Of a stretch of DNA of 9,693 bases, positions 7,032 to 9,693 are shown in pieces. The notes under the pieces were generated by a model. That model was not told where the DNA came from, did no database searches, and saw only the letters and a list, made by a program, of their open reading frames with translations. Both the position numbers and the translations under genes were made by a program. Each line of letters starts with the position of its first letter. Position 1 is the first letter of the stretch. This DNA comes from WQUF01 sp031549885 (GTDB taxonomy: Bacteria > Bacillota > Clostridia > Clostridiales > Clostridiaceae). The DNA lies in assembly GCA_031549885.1 (NCBI GenBank), contig JAVBPD010000009.1, positions 1-9,693 of the forward strand, read 5' to 3'.

Positions 7032-7979
7032 TCATAATAAAACAATATCCATAAGAAGTTTTAAAAATTTAGCATAATCTGCTTTACTTCCAATCTGTAT
7101 AATAGGTAGATTTTCCCACACATGATGATGTCTACTGTCAAGCACAGTCATCCCAAGGGTTAAATCTCCTTTTGTCTCTATGCCTACTCTTCCCTTTATT
7201 GTCTCAACAATTTCATTATCTATTGAATATGCTACAGCCATGCAATCAATAACTGCGCAATACGCATCAAATCCTCTACTATTTACAAATTTTATAGCAT
7301 TTAATAAAAACTTTGCTTCTTTCTTTGAACTTTTCTCTAACTCTTCAATATCATTTGAAGAAAAATTAACATCAAAATGGGTTGCTACATCAAGGCCTAA
7401 AGCGACTAAATTAACCCCAGAATTATATACTATTTCAGAAGCTTCAGGATCTACATATACATTCCATTCGCTTAGAGGAGTATCTCCAGTAGCATTTAAA
7501 AAAGCATATTTATTAAGACCAAAAGCCCCTGATATGGCATAAATTCCTGCAATCATACTTTTAATTTCTGGAGCCTTAATCATAGCCATAGCTATGTTAG
7601 ATAAAGGCCCTGTTGCAATTATATAAATTTCCCCTGGATTTTCTTTAACAATATCTATTATTAAATCCACTGCATGTTTTGAACTTAGTGGCATTTTAGG
7701 ATCAGGTAAATTATTATCTCCTTGACCATCCTTTCCATGAGTAAAGGGGTCCTTTGGCAACTGCCTAACTATAGGTTTTCCCATTCCTTTGCCAACCGGT
7801 ATATCAATTCTATCAATTATCTCTAGCACTTTTCTTGCATTAATGCTTGTTATTTCAACAGGATAATTCCCAGACACAGTGGTTATGGCCTTTACATCTA
7901 ATTCTTTTGATTTACAAGCCATTACTATGGCCATGGAATCATCCATACCTGGATCGCAATCTAATATAACCTTTTTCAT
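7032..7979 (-). CDS. Inosine-uridine preferring nucleoside hydrolase family protein
   Basis: The family hydrolyses the N-glycosidic bond of ribonucleosides to base plus ribose, using a bound calcium ion. The calcium-binding DCDPGMDD is at 7-14. HGKDGQG (81-87), IATGPLSNIAMA (121-132) and EWNVYVDPEA (171-180) match the family. The late motif, normally His-Asp (as in HDALAVAY), reads VIDCMAVAY at 243-251. The calcium-ligand Asp245 is kept but the preceding His, proposed to protonate the leaving base in the Crithidia enzyme, is Ile244. Length (315 residues) is normal. The ATG at 7979 has GGGAGG (7985-7990) upstream and lies 12 bases after the phosphorylase-like stop, so it is clearly cotranscribed. 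Because of the His change, the exact substrate, or even the activity, may differ from RihA/B/C. Confidence 0.88.
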   Translation of the reverse strand: MKKVILDCDPGMDDSMAIVMACKSKELDVKAITTVSGNYPVEITSINARKVLEIIDRIDIPVGKGMGKPIVRQLPKDPFTHGKDGQGDNNLPDPKMPLSSKHAVDLIIDIVKENPGEIYIIATGPLSNIAMAMIKAPEIKSMIAGIYAISGAFGLNKYAFLNATGDTPLSEWNVYVDPEASEIVYNSGVNLVALGLDVATHFDVNFSSNDIEELEKSSKKEAKFLLNAIKFVNSRGFDAYCAVIDCMAVAYSIDNEIVETIKGRVGIETKGDLTLGMTVLDSRHHHVWENLPIIQIGSKADYAKFLKLLMDIVLL

Positions 7980-7991
7980 ATTTACCTCCCA

Positions 7992-8897
7992 TTAAATTGT
8001 TGGATACCAATAGCGCTTTCCTAGCTTCTTTTTATCCATATTGTTTAATATTACACATCCATTTAAAGCTATGTCAATAGCTATATTGTGGCCACTTCCT
8101 GCAATAAACTTCTCACCAGTTATTATATTATCAGAAGCAGAGCATACAGAGCCACCTCTTCTGCCAAAAATATTTGACAGTGTAACAATAGCAGCAGATT
8201 CTCTGTCTCCATTTAATATGCCTGCCCTATTATATATTCCTGGTTTTTCCACATTCCATGGCTGTAAATAGCCACCTACAAATGGCCTTCCACATCCGAC
8301 AAAATCGCTATCTATTGAAACAGTTACTCCTACATGATATGGATGTCCTATTTCTTCAGCTGCTTGGACTAAAGCTGTTACCAGTTCATAACTGCAAACT
8401 GCAGGGTATCCTTCTCCAATATAAGCTTTTGTCATAGCTTCCTCTCTCATTATTCCACTTGAAATAACCACATCTCCAGGATGAACATTATCTCCTAATC
8501 CACCAGACCCTCCAACTCTTAAAAATGTATTTGCATCTGTGTATTCTAAAAAATCATATAAAAGAAGTTCTGCTTCAGGAGATCCACTACCGCCACTGAC
8601 CACAGTAATCTTTACCCCTTTATAGTGCCCTGTATATGATGTAAACATCCCCGATTGGCCAATTATTTTAGAATTCTCCATCATGTCTGCAATTACTTTT
8701 GCTGGATCAGAGCTATAAGCGCACAAAGGATCCCTCACAACTACAAGCACAAAATCTCCAACTTCACTTGGATCTATTTGAGTCATTGCAGGCCTTCCAT
8801 TTATCAAAAATCCTTTTTGAGGAATGTTTTTGTAGTATTCATAGTTCTCATGAATGCTCTTTATAGAATGCTTTTTACGGATTTCATCGCTTTTCAA
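7992..8897 (-). CDS. Uridine phosphorylase-like nucleoside phosphorylase (NP-I family)
   Basis: NP-I phosphorylases cleave nucleosides with phosphate to base plus (deoxy)ribose-1-phosphate. The fold signatures are SGGSGSPEAELLLYDFLEY (101-119), FLRVGGSGG (125-133, phosphate Arg127), the VHPGDVVISSG strand (138-148) and NGDRESAA (229-236), where Glu233 would bind the ribose 2'-hydroxyl. Differences from E. coli Udp: EMES is DRES (Met to Arg), the Thr after RIG is Gly, and the first phosphate loop (PGDPDRV) is rearranged around DPLCAYSSDPAKV (56-68). There is also an N-terminal extension of about 40 residues. The start is TTG 8897: AGGGGGG lies 7 bases upstream and no better start exists. It overlaps the PfkB remnant by 14 bases, pointing to translational coupling in the original operon. 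Family is clear; substrate and phosphorolytic activity are inferred. Confidence 0.82.
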   Translation of the reverse strand: MKSDEIRKKHSIKSIHENYEYYKNIPQKGFLINGRPAMTQIDPSEVGDFVLVVVRDPLCAYSSDPAKVIADMMENSKIIGQSGMFTSYTGHYKGVKITVVSGGSGSPEAELLLYDFLEYTDANTFLRVGGSGGLGDNVHPGDVVISSGIMREEAMTKAYIGEGYPAVCSYELVTALVQAAEEIGHPYHVGVTVSIDSDFVGCGRPFVGGYLQPWNVEKPGIYNRAGILNGDRESAAIVTLSNIFGRRGGSVCSASDNIITGEKFIAGSGHNIAIDIALNGCVILNNMDKKKLGKRYWYPTI

Positions 8898-9573
8898 AAT
8901 AAGTCCCCCCTAAAAGTTCATATGCTTTATTTCTCATTTTTTCATCTATAAATTCAGGCACTCCATACTGAGCTATGGAAAAGCTTGCAGATATATTTCC
9001 CATTTTTGCTGCTAAAAATCCATTGCCTGTTTCACAATACCCTATAAAAGCACCACCAGATGAGCTGTTGCCCCCTCCTGTAACATCAACTACCTTAATA
9101 TCTTTAATGCTAGGAATTAAACAATATTTCCCATTGTATATGGCATAAGTGCCCTTGCTACCTGCTCTAAGCAATATAAACGGTGTTTTAAATCTCAATA
9201 ATATGTTTAATATTTCATCTATATCTTTTAAATTCATCATATTTCTTGCTTCGCTTAAATTTAAAGAAAATACATCTACTTCACTTGCAATGTTCTTTAC
9301 AATTTCATAATTTTCAATTGTAGTAGCATCTGAGCCTATTTCCCACATTAATTTAAAGCCATAGGTTTTCTTTAAAATTAATATCTTATCCCAAAACTCT
9401 ATATTTGCATTTTTAAATACATAAACGCCCTTTGCATTTTCACAGTATTTTGATAAATCCTCTGGAGTTGCTTCAATGTTTTTATAATGATCTAACCCAT
9501 ACTTTGGCGTTTCAACCCTTTCACCATCTTCAAAATACTTAATTACATTTAAAGACCAGCTAATAATAGTCAA
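8884..9573 (-). pseudogene. 5'-truncated PfkB-family carbohydrate/nucleoside kinase
   Basis: PfkB (ribokinase-family) proteins phosphorylate sugars or nucleosides. The C-terminal two thirds are present: FSLNLSEARNMM (102-113, the N-x-x-E motif), LRAGSKGTYAI (135-145) and DVTGGGNSSSGGAFIGY (163-179, the anion-hole/catalytic loop). The usual start is missing: full-length relatives of about 300 residues carry an N-terminal lobe with a sugar-binding glycine pair and the lid. Here the homologous part begins near ISWSLN...EDGERV (4-20), so roughly 85-90 residues are absent. The nominal start is TTG 9573 without a ribosome binding site, and a TAA at 9604-9606 closes the frame 10 codons upstream. The catalytic Asp of GAGD is Asn, as seen in Mak32-like PfkB proteins. 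It is most likely a remnant cut by an insertion or rearrangement at about 9573. A short functional protein is less likely. Confidence 0.72.
8898..8911 (-). promoter_or_regulatory. Ribosome binding site that sets a TTG start
   Basis: AGGGGGG (minus strand, 8905-8911) ends 7 bases before TTG 8897. It lies inside the end of the PfkB frame, as expected for coupled genes. Confidence 0.7.
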
Positions 9574-9605
9574 GAAAAAAATTAAAAAAAAGAAATTTTT
9601 TTCTT
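9572..9605. repeat. Perfect 12-bp AT-rich inverted repeat at the truncation point
   Basis: AAGAAAAAAATT (9572-9583) and AATTTTTTTCTT (9594-9605) are exact reverse complements around a 10-base A-rich loop. The repeat touches the first codon of the truncated kinase frame. It has no T-run after it on either strand beyond the stem itself, so it is not a typical terminator. Confidence 0.7.
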
Positions 9606-9615
9606 ATCAAAAAAA

Positions 9616-9675
9616 GATCACAGCAAACAAACCTAAAATGAGGCTATTTTTAAAAAATAGAAAGTTAGGTCACAG
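9616..9675. repeat. Nested inverted repeats flanked by a short direct repeat
   Basis: ACCTAA (9631-9636) / TTAGGT (9665-9670) encloses an inner palindrome CTATTTTT (9644-9651) / AAAAATAG (9653-9660) around a single A. The direct repeat GATCACAG (9616-9623) / GGTCACAG (9668-9675) brackets the structure with a 52-base period. No gene can be read here on either strand. The stretch could be a terminator or leader of an upstream gene, an operator region, or the end of an insertion sequence. Confidence 0.5.
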
Positions 9676-9693
9676 TAGTTATATCAATGTTTT

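Noticed and set aside
7016..7045. Upstream ATG (7045) as start of the deoxyribosyltransferase
   Set aside because: No ribosome binding site; the GTG at 7015 has GGAGGT at ideal spacing and removes the overlap with the preceding gene.
7180..7542. 120-codon plus-strand open frame inside the nucleoside hydrolase gene
   Set aside because: It lies wholly opposite a well-supported gene, has no ribosome binding site, and its residues mirror the hydrolase codons.
9572..9605. AT-rich hairpin as an intrinsic terminator
   Set aside because: The stem has one G-C pair and no separate T-run follows it on either strand.

Overview
The window is strongly AT-rich. It has tightly packed genes, Shine-Dalgarno sites of the GGAGG type, AGA/AGG arginine codons and several GTG/TTG starts. 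All of this suggests a low-GC Gram-positive bacterium, most likely a Clostridia member. No plasmid, phage or CRISPR genes are visible, and the species cannot be told from the sequence.

Left arm, plus strand: the last 63 codons of an unrecognised gene (to 193) are followed by a 461-base gap (194-654). The gap holds several small inverted repeats, a possible decayed minus-strand reading frame and a promoter for recJ. Then come recJ (single-strand exonuclease, 655-2367) and, 15 bases later, a glycogen branching enzyme of the eukaryote-like type (2383-4383). An AlkD-fold DNA alkylation repair-like protein (4455-5162) has its own probable promoter and ends at a strong 12-bp-stem terminator (5181-5220).

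Right arm, minus strand, convergent with the left arm: a four-gene nucleoside cluster is transcribed from the right edge toward the centre. Its order is a 5'-truncated PfkB-type sugar/nucleoside kinase (8884-9573), a uridine-phosphorylase-like protein (7992-8897), an inosine-uridine hydrolase family protein (7032-7979), and a tandem two-domain nucleoside 2-deoxyribosyltransferase (5933-7015). The genes overlap or lie 12-16 bases apart, with strong ribosome binding sites. A separate promoter (TTGATT-17-TATAAT) then drives a DIP1984-family protein (5394-5849).

The nucleoside cluster is the most interesting part. Three enzyme families that break or exchange the N-glycosidic bond stand beside a PfkB kinase. 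The phosphorylase-like and hydrolase-like members both differ from their textbook relatives at positions near the active site, and the transferase carries two complete catalytic domains. The likely theme is salvage or breakdown of nucleosides, possibly a modified or deoxy-nucleoside; the substrate is not deducible. The kinase has lost its first roughly 85-90 residues, and an AT-rich, inverted-repeat-rich stretch (9572-9693) takes their place. That suggests an insertion or rearrangement at the right edge.
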